NCBI GenBank assembly: GCA_963585895.1
Contig: OY757913.1
Coordinates: 104,095,279-104,159,278, forward strand
DNA length: 64,000 nt
Reading direction: 5' to 3'
DNA from: Sepioteuthis lessoniana
Taxonomy: Eukaryota; Mollusca; Cephalopoda; Myopsida; Loliginidae
How positions within the stretch are numbered: position 1 is the stretch's first letter; each line of letters opens with the position of its first letter. The translations under genes and the position numbers were made by a program. Under the pieces are notes generated by a model. It was not told the origin of the DNA. It saw only the letters and a program-made list of their open reading frames with translations, and made no database searches. Below are positions 32,121 to 42,707 of this stretch, piece by piece.

Positions 32121-32866
32121 AAATCAACTTAAGAAGAATTAGTATTATTAATTGTATTGTTTAAACATGCAAAAAAAACCCACAAAAATGTAAAATAAAC
32201 GCCATTTCTTTATCTCTACGAATAAAATAACTCCGAATGGGTTGGCATGCCGTTAAAATAAATCAATCTGACGAATCTATTCATTACCATTTTCCGTTTT
32301 AAAATTTTGCGGTTTTATTTTTACAACAAGCTCAATTTTTCTTTTAGTAAAAGAAAAACTTTATAGGGAAGCATATTTCTAAATTTAGTGCAAGCCTTAA
32401 AAAAGAAAAAAAGGATTGTGGAATTATTGCTGACCGATTTCTTTGTCCGTTTAGGAACGCGCAGATATTGGAACGGTCCAATAAAAAGCAGAAAGCAGAT
32501 TTGAAATATTAGAACACTAATTTGCAACTCTTGCGTGAACGATCAAAGCGACAGTACAATGATATCTACTCACTCGTATTTCGTGTTTACAACGAAGAAA
32601 ATTACAAATAAACGAAACATCTTGTTGAGATAAAACTTGGAAGCCATATTAGATGACTTGTAAGTATTTTTACTTGTCACATCACTTTGTTTTATTTTTT
32701 AAAATTCTAATATTTATTGATTTCAAAGTTTTATCTTCTGTTTGACAGATAAAAACAATACCGTCACATGATTTGCGTGCACATGCAAATAAAGAAATAT
32801 TGATCCGCAAAAACCTACACGATATCGTTTTGAAGAGTAACTTCCAGTTTTTCTTTCCTAAGCAGC
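32121..32866. other. No recognisable gene
   Basis: AT-rich DNA with an S1-tail-like word (GGTTGGCATGCCGTTAAAAT) at 32239-32258. Nothing else is assigned. Confidence 0.5.
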
Positions 32867-32961
32867 TCTTTTTAGACATTATAGCGGATATATGCTTTTT
32901 AGACATTATAGCGGATATATACTCTAATCCCAGCTCAAGCTAGGATTAGAGTATATATCCG
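32867..32961. repeat. Direct repeat plus perfect 19-bp hairpin
   Basis: TTTTTAGACATTATAGCGGA is repeated in tandem (about 32869-32893 and 32894-32919). The second copy leads into CGGATATATACTCTAATCC (32912-32930), whose exact reverse complement lies at 32943-32961 with a 12-nt loop. The loop contains AGCT on each side. Confidence 0.92.
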
Positions 32962-33104
32962 AATTCAGTCAAAAAACTGTAACAATTCAGAAGATAAAAG
33001 AACTTGGAAGGAAGGATTTTTAAAAACTTAGTCATAATTTCACTTACGTAGAATTTCTATAAATTAGTTCGTTCTGATATTGTTGACTTAATAAGTCAAT
33101 TGCT

Positions 33105-33545
33105 GAACTCCAGGACGTTCAGCCAATAGAACTAAACTGCATCATTATGGTAAACTGAATTGTTTGAAATAGAAATGTTTTTGACAATTAAACCGTACTT
33201 ACATTTAAACTGCGTACTTATGCTAAAATGAATTATTTGAAATGGAACCGTCTTTGACATTGAAACTGTAATTACACTAAACTGAATTGTTTAATATAGG
33301 ACTGTTTTGACATTTCCTATATATAAACAAAATCTCTACTTATACTTAACTGAATCAGAACTGCTTGACTAAACTGAAAAGCTTGAAATAGAAATGTTTT
33401 CACAATTAAACTGTACCTATATTTAAACTGCGTACTTAGGTTGAACTTAATTGTTTGAAATAGAACTATATTTATAAAAATAGATTTGGTTTTAAATAAC
33501 CTACAAAGGTTAATATACCATAAAACCCAACCAACCAACCAACCA
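33105..33545 (+). repeat. S4 repeat, body and (AACC)n tail
   Basis: Repeated AACTGAATTGTTTGAAATAG-type units, TAGATTTGGTTTTAAATAAC, ATATACCATAAAACCCAACC and (AACC)n at 33524-33545. The head is mostly missing. Confidence 0.78.
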
Positions 33546-33852
33546 ACTCAATATATTTCAAGTATAAAATAGGATACATCAAGTATGCTAGAATTTGATA
33601 CATTGAATATGTGTCATGAGCTAGTATTTAATGTCGAATAATAGAAAACCGGAGGATCGACATGTTAAATTATGAATCGTGATTTTTATCTTGTTTTTTG
33701 TTGAAAATAATGCAATGGTTGAACAAGGTAAAGATTTCAGTAATTCACTCTCATGATATCTAGATAATGGCACAATCCACTTATCCCTCTTTTGCCCTTG
33801 AGCTCACTCAGCAAAAACGGTATCGTTATTTTTCAGACCGGCCTCATATATC

Positions 33853-34012
33853 AATTACGTTCACTTTCAGACAAATATAACATGAGAAAGATATAAAAAC
33901 TTTCCTCCCTCTAGCTACGAGTAAAATAGTACAACAACTGTTCTTCTAAAAGGGTGACTTTGATATTAAATAACCAAGAAAAGTTAGTATGCCATTAAAC
34001 AAAGAAACCGAT

Positions 34013-34015
<3 letters not shown>
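33853..34015 (+). repeat. S1 SINE, 5' truncated
   Basis: Starts within the S1 body (AATTACGTTCACTTTCAGAC) and runs to GCCATTAAACAAAGAAACCG. A (TA)n tract follows at 34018. Confidence 0.75.
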
Positions 34016-34017
<2 letters not shown>

Positions 34018-34047
<30 letters not shown>

Positions 34048-34556
34048 TTATTTATATAGTATTATTCGGTCCAGTTAAACTCGAGTTGGGAGTAATTTCA
34101 TCAGGACAAAAAAAAAAACATTCAACAGAGAACATTTCAATTTTCCTGGTAAAGAGCTCAATGTAACAGACATTACAAATTTTGAATTTAATATAAGTAT
34201 TACTGTATCCTTACGTAAAGTTCGTAAAGAAAGTTGTATTTATCTAAATGAGTATTAAATCTGGAGTTTTAAGTCGAAATGTATTTAGAATTTAATAAAA
34301 AACTAATTTACTATAATTCCAACCGGCAATAAATTAAAAAAAACAACAGGAAGTGGGCGAAATGAGGAGATTACTCTTCACTCCTCTTCTATCCCCTCCC
34401 ACCCTTCTTTCCTGTGACTATACTGAATTATTTTATCCATAAGATCTGAAGAAGTCCTGTTAGTTTTTTTTGTGTTTTTGATTTATATCAAAACCCATAA
34501 CAGGATGGAAATAAATCTATAATTCTAATGTGAACGTTTTTTGTTTTTTCTTAAAG

Positions 34557-34622
<66 letters not shown>

Positions 34623-34660
34623 CTGTGTGTATGTGTGTGTATGTGTGTGTGTATATATAA
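34018..34660. repeat. SSR tracts around unassigned DNA
   Basis: (TA)n at 34018-34042 and a (TA)n-(GT)n compound tract at 34557-34655. Between them lies AT-rich DNA without a recognised element. Confidence 0.8.
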
Positions 34661-34781
34661 CAACATTTTTAAAATATAAAATAATATACGAATAAAAACA
34701 AAATGTTCTTATAATGTTGTTGATTTTTGATTAACAATCTTGGTTTGAACAGTTTGGTTATACTGTTAAGAGTTGTGAATT

Positions 34782-34966
34782 AAACTACCATGACCAGAAA
34801 ATCCGTCGAACACCTACGCACGACATACAGAAACACTGGACAGCTGTTTTGACCAAATCAAGTGTCAATAGCAATGCCAACCGTGACCTCCGCCACTGGA
34901 GATCGAACCAGCGACCGCAGAGCCGAAACTCCACAACTGAACCAACGGTCCATATCCCACAAAAGT
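34782..34966 (-). mobile_element. tRNA-like SINE with hammerhead-related 3' part
   Basis: Minus strand: GGACCGTTGGTTCAGTTGTG (box A-like), GGTCGCTGGTTCGATCTCC (box B-like), GCATTGCTATTGACACTTGA, then AAAACAGCTGTCCAGTGTTT and GTGCGTAGGTGTTCG. The last part is the same sequence found in plus orientation at 34991-35053, so two copies of the 3' domain face each other. Confidence 0.65.
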
Positions 34967-35063
34967 GACGCTGATGAGACCTGCTAAGGTCGAAACAGCT
35001 GTCCAGTGTTTCCGTATGTCATGCGTAGGTGTTCGCCTGATTTTCTAGACATGGTATTTCAAT
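34967..35063 (+). ncRNA. Hammerhead-ribozyme-like sequence
   Basis: CTGATGA (34971-34977), stem II GACC/GGTC with loop TGCTAA (34978-34991), GAAA (34992-34995), CAGCTG and TC (35002-35003). This is the conserved core and spacing of a minimal type I hammerhead with a very short stem III, the form described in schistosome and newt repeats. Stem I is weak: AAGTGACG upstream pairs poorly with CAGTGTTT downstream. So the core is intact but activity is uncertain. Confidence 0.5.
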
Positions 35064-36276
35064 TCACAATATAATTTATCTATAAAAAAAAAAGAAAAAT
35101 ATACATGTTAAGAGTTGCTTTTCAATCTTACAAACGAGCAAATGTAGTCATTTGTTCTATCTGTTAAAAATGTAGACCAGTGGTTTTTCTGGTGTCTACC
35201 AAAACTAGTATTCGACCAATTTTTGAAAAGAAAACACAACGTGAAAGGGATTCAGTAAGCTCGCGAAATTGAACGAACTGTTTATAATGTTGCACTGAAG
35301 CAACTTGTCGAAAGTTGTCACGCATACAATACAAAAACGATTCTGTTTGATCCATGATGTGAAAGTTTATGGCTATGGACTTTTTGGTAGTAGCTGCAAA
35401 ACGAAAGAGATAGATTAAGGGAATTACTTGAGCCTATCAGATAAACAGTTAGAACAAAGAGTGGGAGGTGAAAATATAGACAAAAACATAGTTTTTTGTG
35501 AGATGGAAATGGACAAACATAGACTCCTGGGTATGTGCGTCGTCGGCTGCGGCCGACCCCAAACTTCTACTGATTCGCCGCCTCCAACTTACTCCTTGAA
35601 ATCTTCTTATATATTCTCTTCTAATTATTCTCTTGACTAATGCCTTAATTACACGTAATCACTAAAACTTTTTAATGCCACGTTATTATAAGAATAAGCC
35701 GATATGTATCTAAATATATATATTGCTTACAGCTGATTCTCAAATAAATGTCTTGCTTTATTATGAGTGACATGCAAATGCAACATAAGGTCTAAGCGAG
35801 TCTTATCTTTAGAAATTGAAAACCTGCAACTACGAACACACAGTTTTTTGATTGCACACATTTTATCACTAAAAACAAAAATGAATAATTAAGATCCATA
35901 ATCATATTAGAATTATCGTGACGGTTTATCTAAAACCAACAACGTTTTAAGAATGATCTGATAACAGTAGAATGGTGCAACAATCTCCAACAGATAATTC
36001 CAAACAACTAAAATTTTGAAGACAATTTCTTTCCTATTTTACAAGTTGGCCAACAAAGCTTTCGATAGAATTAATTGTTGTTAACCATATGAAGTGGAAG
36101 AAATAAATTCTGGGCTATCCAAATGATATAAGCCTGAAGCAAATATAAATAAGACTCATCTTGGCATGAAATCGCCCCGCAAAGGTAGATATTTCCAAAT
36201 CCAACCAACCAACCAACCAACCAACCACTTATAATAGTGTAAGTTAGGTTTGCAAAAACCAACAGCCGTGCGAATC
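35064..36276. other. No recognisable gene
   Basis: The open frame on the minus strand at 35164-35355 is not recognised. CCAACCAACCAACCAACCAA near 36204 is probably the tail of an eroded S4-like repeat. Confidence 0.5.
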
Positions 36277-36293
36277 GAGATAAACAGAAATGT

Positions 36294-36733
36294 CCTCGTG
36301 GTGTAATGGTTAAAGCGATGGACTGCGGAATCGTGGTTAGCGAGTTCGTACTCCAGTCACGCTATTACGTTCACTTTCGGGCAAATACCCTTGGGAAAGG
36401 TATGAACCCCCTAATCCCCCAGCTATGGATTAAATAGTAAAAAATAAGGAGGTGCCCGAGGTGTAATGGTTATTGTCGTGGAAAATGGACACGGCGACAC
36501 GAGTTCAAATCCTGGACTAGGCTAATAGCATTTGGCATAATACCCTTGGGAAAGGTATGAATCCAATCATTCTCCTGCCAGCTATGGGTAAATAGTAGGG
36601 CAGACTAGGTTCTTCAGCCTTGGTGAGGCAACTAGTCTAGGAGACGGAAAACTCTGAATTCAAACCTGTCAAACTCCGCTTAAAAATTGACCTTGTGTCA
36701 TATTCTACCCGATCGGAGGGGTTGGTAAATATG
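36294..36733 (+). mobile_element. Chimeric SINE: S1 5' part joined to full S2
   Basis: 36294-36440 is S1 (CCTCGTGGTGTAATGG, GAGTTCGTACTCCAG, GTTACGTTCACTTTCGGGCA, GGGAAAGGTATGAACCCC, GGATTAAATAGTA) without its 3' tail. After AAAAATAA it continues at 36448 as S2 from GGAGGTGCCCGAGG to GGTTGGTAAATATG. One perfect 17-bp duplication, GAGATAAACAGAAATGT (36277-36293 and 36734-36750), flanks the pair, and neither half has its own duplication. The simplest reading is integration of a single chimeric template. Confidence 0.85.
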
Positions 36734-36750
36734 GAGATAAACAGAAATGT

Positions 36751-37670
36751 ACTAGACAAGAGTATTAGATAAGTGTTTTATTGATTTTGCCATCGACACA
36801 GTGCAGATACACGAAATAACTAGGCTTAGGTATTCTTTTATGAGCTTCCTCTTTGCATTTATTTTAGTAAAGTTCTTACATAATAATCATTTTTTTCTCT
36901 ACTTATATTTATATTTTTCTCACGCGTTCAACCCAGTCAATTCGGTACAGGGCTGAGTTCATGATGTTGGCTATATTCGACCCTGTGCAAGAATCACGGC
37001 AGTTGTAGAAATGGAAACAAAAGGTGGGTAAACCAAAATGCCAAAACAATTGAAGCCAAATGAAAAGAAATAAGATATTTTTGGTCGAACCCCAGCATCT
37101 CTAAGAATATCCCATTGCATATTTCTTATCTCGGGGCAAGACATTTTCTTTTCGAAATCACAGAAATGGCTGCGTTCAAAGATTGAAACATTGAGAGAGA
37201 AATAGTATTTTTGACAAGTCATAAAAATTTAAGTAAAAATGAAAACTAAAAAAAAAAAAGTTTGAATACGTAAGATTTCCATAGTTGTGTAGAAGCCTAA
37301 TTTCTTTTATATGTTATGCAACCACACGATTTTTAAGAAAATTGACCATGAATTTAGAAAAAACAAACAAACAAAGAAGTGAAAACCCTTAATTTAAAAA
37401 GAATATAAGGAAATAAAAAGTATTCACCATCAACTTTAAAATTGTCACTTTTGCTAAATCTAACATATTGGGAAAGCTTTGAAAATATTGTTTTTATACT
37501 TAAGATGTTTTTATAGTACTTAACGACTATATTTGGTCTATTGCTGTTTTTTTTTCAATTTGTTGAGTAAAGTTCTAGAGATTAGTAACTTCTATAAGGT
37601 TTAAATGTATTTTAAGCGTTTTTAGAAGTAGTTGTTGTTGTTGCTCTTCTTCTTCTTCTTCTTCTTGTTT
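36751..37670. other. No recognisable gene
   Basis: AT-rich. Short (CTT)n near 37647. The open frame at 36971-37222 on the minus strand has no recognised motif. Confidence 0.5.
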
Positions 37671-37674
37671 TTCT

Positions 37675-38345
37675 TCGTTGCCCAGTAGGCTGGGGCTGTA
37701 GTACACAACGACTTCACTTCTGCAGAAGGGTAAGACACCCCCCAACGAGTGTCCTGAATATGACACTAAACAATCCGATAGTGAGGTTCCAGTGATGCTG
37801 GGGATTTGGGGAATGCAGAACACCCCTTTATTGCCATTGCTCCCAGGTGCACTCAGGCCCGGCGTGTTAGCACCTGATAGGGCCCTCTCTACGGGTTAAA
37901 TAGAACTAACGGCATACATATGCTAATCTGAATCGTATGACTAAACTGAATAGCTTGAAATAGAATGTTTTGGACAATTAAAACGTCGTTACATTTAAAC
38001 TGCGTGCTTATGCTAAACTGAATTGTTTCAAATGGAACGATGTTTTGACATTGAAACTCTACTTGCACTAAAATGATTTGTTTGATGTAGAACTGTTTTG
38101 AAATTTAACCACGTGTAAACGAAACCTGTACTAAAATGAATTAGCTGAATTAGAACTACTTGACTAAACTGAATTGCTTGAAATAGAAATGTTTTTCCTA
38201 ATTCAACTTTACTGGCATTTAAACCGTATACTTATCCTAAACTGAATTTTTTGAAATAGAAATATTTTCATAAAAAATGGATTTGACATTAAATGACCAA
38301 CAAAGGTTGATATGCCATAAAACCAAACCAATCAACCAACCAACA
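37675..38345 (+). repeat. S4 repeat, near full length
   Basis: Head GTAGGCTGGGGCTGTAGTAC, CTGCAGAAGGGTAAGACACC, AACGAGTGTCCTGAATATGA, TTGCTCCCAGGTGCACTCAG, GATAGGGCCCTCTCTACGGG, then five or more AACTGAATTGTTTGAAATAG-type units, GGATTTGACATTAAATGACC, GCCATAAAACCAAACC and an AACC-rich tail. One of the two best templates (with 59628) for defining the family. Confidence 0.85.
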
Positions 38346-38356
38346 TACCAACCAAT

Positions 38357-38416
38357 ATCTTCTTCTTCTTCTTCTTCTTCTTCTTCTTCTTCTTCTTCTT
38401 CTTCTTCTTCTTCTTC
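38357..38416. repeat. (CTT)n microsatellite
   Basis: About 60 bp of perfect CTT abutting a LINE-B 3' end. A second (CTT)n at 38686-38722 abuts the next one. Confidence 0.95.
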
Positions 38417-38685
38417 GTTTTACACACTAGCGTTAGCAGATGGCCTTTCACTGGAGTCTTAGTGACAGCAAATCTCTTCAAGTTTCCAGGACTCTTCTAA
38501 GTATTCTGGCTGATCTTAGTAATACTGTAGTTTGCATGGTCTCTCTTTGATTTCCGATTTCCAACTCTTACAGTCCTCTTACCAAGCATTTGGAAACTGT
38601 TCCAAGGGCGCCAATTACAATTAGTCTCACTATCACCTTCATGTTCTATAGCTTTTTTCACTGGGTAAGGTTCAAGTACGTGTCT
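38417..38685 (-). pseudogene. LINE-B 3' end fragment (cluster copy 1)
   Basis: Plus-strand words ACTAGCGTTAGCAGATGGC, GACAGCAAATCTCTTCAAG and CTCACTATCACCTTCATG are the reverse complement of the LINE-B C-terminus and 3' UTR. Frame broken. Confidence 0.78.
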
Positions 38686-38722
38686 CTTCTTCTTCTTCTT
38701 CTTCTTCTTCTTCTTCTTCTTC

Positions 38723-39650
38723 TCTGTAGAGTTTGAGTGACAGTAAGTCTCCTCAAGTCTCCAGGACCCTTCTTAGTATTCTGGCCGATATCAATAATAC
38801 TGTATTTTGGATGGTCTCCACGCGTTCTCTTATTTCCAAGTCCTCTAGTCCTAGTACCAATCTTTTGGTGAGTGTACTAAGAGCACCAATTACAATTAGT
38901 ATCACCGTCACTTTCATTTCCCATAGTTTTAGTCAATTCTTTAGCAAGGTCCAGGTATTTAACTTTCTTTTCTTTTTTGTTCAGTTTTACGCAGTGGTCA
39001 GCCGGGAGAGGAAAGTCCACAATTTGGCAAGATTTTTTTATTATTATTAAAAAGTCTGATTGTCTGGCAAAGATTAGGTGATCCGTTTGTATCTCAAAAT
39101 CCCTGACGATTTTGTGCGTCGTGTGTCATTTCCTGCTTTTCATTATTAGCGTGGAGCATTTTCCAATACGAAATTTCTCCCCAATGTCTTGAGTGTATAT
39201 TCTCGTTGCTTGTATTAGGGTTTTCAATTCTTTTTCGATTCTGGCAAACAGTTTGATATTGTCCATGTACATTAGATAATTGATCTTTTCTTGCGAGTTA
39301 CTAAGTTTGTATTCACCAGCACATTTCTTGAAAATGTGGTTAAGTAGCATCATCGCTACTATAAATAATAATGGCGATAGTGCATATCCCTGGAATATAC
39401 CTCTCTGAATCTTTGCCTCAGCCTAGCATCTTCCTCTTTCTTTTAGTTTCAATCCAATTTATGACTTCGTCTGATATATTGTACATTTACAGCTTATTAT
39501 ACGGCTTTGCAGAACATGTCATATGCCTTTTTGTAATCAATCCCCGCCATGGCTAGAATTTTTCGTCTCATTTTACTCTCGTTGAAGAGATGTTGATCAA
39601 TGTGCAGTAGCTACTTTATGTTATGTTTTCAGTTTCTTACAATCTTTCAT
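38723..39650 (-). pseudogene. LINE-B, C-terminus joined to RT palm (cluster copy 2)
   Basis: 38723-39050 is the C-terminal segment. After a deletion, 39085-39640 is RT palm and thumb. The catalytic block in the minus frame 39126-39353 reads YMDNIKLFA, so the second aspartate of YMDD is replaced by asparagine. The zinc-knuckle region between them is absent. Confidence 0.82.
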
Positions 39651-40010
39651 CGGGTATTTACCAAAGACCTAGCGTGAGGGAAGGTACTGATTTCATGCAT
39701 TTTATATATTTATAATTTTGCTACCACCTCTGGGTAATATTTTTCAGTCATATTGATAGTACTCTCTTAAAGAAAGGAGCTGTTCTACGAAGGACACTTT
39801 TTTGTAAGTCATATTTACTAGAATTGCCAAGTATCCTTTTAACGTGCTTATCTATACCATTGCTTCGATTATTACTGGCACGACTGAAGTTTGAAGGTGC
39901 CAATTTTTTTTCAGTTTCTAAGTGCAGGTCATTGTATCTACCTATTTCATTATATACTTTGACGGGTTGATAATTATCTATTGGCACAGGTATATCAATT
40001 AGATCAATTT

Positions 40011-40307
40011 GGAGGTGTCCGTGGTGTAATAGTTATCGTCGTAGGAAATGGACACGGCGACACGAGTTCAAATCCTGGACGAGACTGATGGCATTTTCCA
40101 TAGCTCTAATATCCTTGGGAAAGATATGAATCCAATAATTCTCCTTCCAGCTCTGGGTAAATAGTAGGGTAGACTGGGTTCTTCTGCCTTGGTAAGGAAA
40201 CTAGTCTGGGAGAAGGAAAACACTAGGAGAATTCAAACCTGGTAAACTCCGCTTAAAAATTGACCTTGTGTCATATCCTGCCCGAGCAGAGGGGTTGGTA
40301 AATATGG
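40011..40307 (+). mobile_element. S2 SINE
   Basis: GGAGGTGTCCGTGGTGTAAT, box B-like GAGTTCAAATCCTGG, to GGTTGGTAAATATGG. The word TATATCAATTA occurs at 39991-40001 and again after the element at about 40309-40319, with nine extra bases (GATCAATTT) on the left. Confidence 0.88.
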
Positions 40308-40749
40308 ATATATCAATTATAAAGCATTTTTTATTGTTCTTAACTATTATATCTGGTGTATTGTTGTTTTTTTTTATTCATTATTGTCAGTTTTGATAGC
40401 AAAGTCCCAAGGAATAGTTGCTCTTTCTCCTTCTATTATTGGTTCTTGTTGGTGTTTATATTATTCTTTTAAAAATTTTAGTATTCCATAATATTTACAT
40501 ATTTTCCAAAGAATGTTATGTTCTTTTTTTGATTACGAATTTCTTTAAATTCTATTGATGTTAAGATTGCGCAACTGGATATTAAGTGGTAAGTTGATTT
40601 AAGATTTTGGTCCCACAGTCTCTATAATAGATTAGATAAGTTTTATAATGTTTGCTTGATAGTTTGTACTTAGTATGCTCTAGTCCTCTGCTGCTGTTAA
40701 AAACCCCGCAATCTCCGCTTTCAGTTCAACTCTTTTATTGTCATTTTTA
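40308..40749. other. No recognisable gene
   Basis: AT-rich spacer with a T-run. Nothing assigned. Confidence 0.5.
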
Positions 40750-41630
40750 CACTCCTTGTTAGTGTTTCACACTAGCGTTAGCTGATGGTTTCTTATTGGA
40801 GTCTGAGCGACAGCATGTCTCCTTTAGTTTCCGGGACTTTTTTCATTATTCTGACCGATCACAGTAATGCAGTAGTTTGGATAGTCTCCATGTAAAATAT
40901 ACTGCCGCAGGGAAATATGAAATGACTCTCCGTTGTTCAGGTGCAAAATGTTTATTGACTTCTTGACTTTACTTTTTCGGCTCGAGGAGAGAGACACACA
41001 ATTTCTACGATGCTGACAGTACTATCTGACCCAACAAACGCGCTGCGCATCCCGTAACCCTCAGCTTGACTGGCCCGGCCCAGAGTCGGATCTCAACTAA
41101 CGTCTTTTTCAAAATCACCAAATTTTCAGCCCATCGCTTCCGGGCATGACGTCATTCACACCACAGTCCCATTTCTATATGGGATTTTTATTATGACATT
41201 TGTGATTGTCATGTCCTCTGCACACGAGCGTGAACTGTACTCAATGTGTGTGCACATGCTCTAAGAGCCGAATAGTTCAAAGCCAAACCAAACCGAATGA
41301 TAAAATATAATTAACGAAAAATGATTAAAATAAAAAAAAAATCATTCCGTAATTATATAACATCCACACGTTCATTGATTTCTAAGTCTACAAGAAACTT
41401 TTTCAAGCCTTTGGGGATTGTTCCGAACATGACAATTACAATGTCTATAACCGTCACCTTCATGTTCAAGATTTTTCTTCTTGTCTCTTGTTTCTCTTTC
41501 TTTGATTTTTACTCTATGATCTGTCGGGACTGCAAAGTTAACTATTTGGCAAGCTCTTTTTTTTTTGGTAATTATTACTAGTATTGCTCTTCTCGACGGG
41601 ATTAAGTAATCCGTTTGTTCATATCACAAT
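40750..41630 (-). pseudogene. LINE-B 3' end fragment (cluster copy 3), split by LTR-C
   Basis: Plus-strand words ACTAGCGTTAGCTGATGG and GATAGTCTCCA lead to the LTR at 40891. LINE-B resumes at 41363 with TCCACACGTTCATTGATTTC and AAACTTTTTCAAGCC, ending near ATCCGTTTG. Confidence 0.8.
40891..41362 (-). mobile_element. Solo LTR, family LTR-C, TSD TCCA
   Basis: TGTAAAATATACTGCC to AATTATATAACA, bounded by TCCA at 40887-40890 and 41363-41366. Excision rebuilds the LINE-B word GTCTCCACACGTTC. The minus strand resembles LTR-B in plan: GTCTCTCTCCTCGAGCCG, AATAAACATTTTGCACCTGA. TGACGTCA lies at 41147-41154 and CTTCCGG at 41137-41143. No internal region. Confidence 0.87.
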
Positions 41631-41647
41631 TATTTTTTCTCATTTGA

Positions 41648-42020
41648 AAGGTTTCCATACCAGTGTTGGCTGATGGCTTTCCACTTGAATCTGAAACACA
41701 ACAAGTCTCCTCAAGTCTCCAGGACTCTTCTCAGTATTCTGGCCAATGGCAACAATGCCGTGTTTGGATGGTCTTCACCTGTCCTCTTATTTCCGAAACC
41801 TCCAGTCCCTTTACCAATCCTTGGTGACTGTGCCGAGCGGTTCAAGTACAACTGGAATCACAGTCACTTTTATGTTTCATTGTTTCTTCAGTTTTCTAGC
41901 AAGGTGTAGGTACTTATCTCTCTCTTCGCTTTCGGTCAGTTTTACCTCGTGATCAGCAGATTCTCTTTTTTAGGTCTGGTTATCTGGCCGACGTAAGATG
42001 ATTTGCTAGTATCAACAAAT
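41648..42020 (-). pseudogene. LINE-B 3' end fragment (cluster copy 4)
   Basis: Same C-terminal and UTR words (CCAGTGTTGGCTGATGG, CTCCTCAAGTCTCCAGGAC, TATTCTGGCC, CAGTTTTCTAGCAAGGTG) on the plus strand, ending near TCTGGCCGACG. Confidence 0.78.
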
Positions 42021-42043
42021 TATTACTATTTTACTCCTTTAAG

Positions 42044-42655
42044 AGTTTTTCACACCGGCATCAGCTAACGGGTTTTCGCTGGAGTTTGAGTGAAAGCAAG
42101 TCTCCTTATATCTCCAGGACTCTTCGCGGTATCTGGCCGATCTCAGCAAAGCAGTAGTTTGGATGTACTAATCCTTTGGTGACCGTATCAAGAGCTCCAA
42201 TTACAATTGGTATCCGCGTCACATTCATGATTCTCAGTTTTTTCATTTCCTTAGAAATGTCCAGCTACTTGTTTTTCTTTTCACTTCCTTTCAGTCTTAC
42301 TCAGGCGTCAACCAGGACAGCAAGTCCGCAAATCTGAAAATTATATTTTTGGGGGGTTGATTATTATAAGGTCTGGTCGTCTGGCTAAGATCAGAGGATC
42401 CGTCTGTATCTCAAAATCCTACGGAAGTGTCATTCTCTATGACATATTCTGGGTTGTGCATATGCCATTTGTTCGGATGGTCAAATTTAAATTTCTTGCA
42501 CATTTCCCAGTTGATCACCTCACCCACCCCGTCATGTCTAATCTTATACTCTCTATGTGCTTATTCAGTTTCCCTTTCTTAGCCACGTCCACATTTTTTC
42601 ATGTTAGATGTCACTTGTTAGTCGCTTAAAATGTCCATAGAGTTGTTTTTTTCCC
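42044..42655 (-). pseudogene. LINE-B C-terminus with knuckle-distal region (cluster copy 5)
   Basis: Starts at the 3' UTR (ACACCGGCATCAGCTAACGG) and extends through the C-terminus into the segment just after the zinc knuckle (TGGTCAAATTTAAATTTCTT, CACTTGTTAGTCGCTTAAAA). Confidence 0.76.
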
Positions 42656-42707
42656 ATTTTAATTTTCCGTTCCGTTATTATTATCATTATTATTAACTCA
42701 TTGAACG

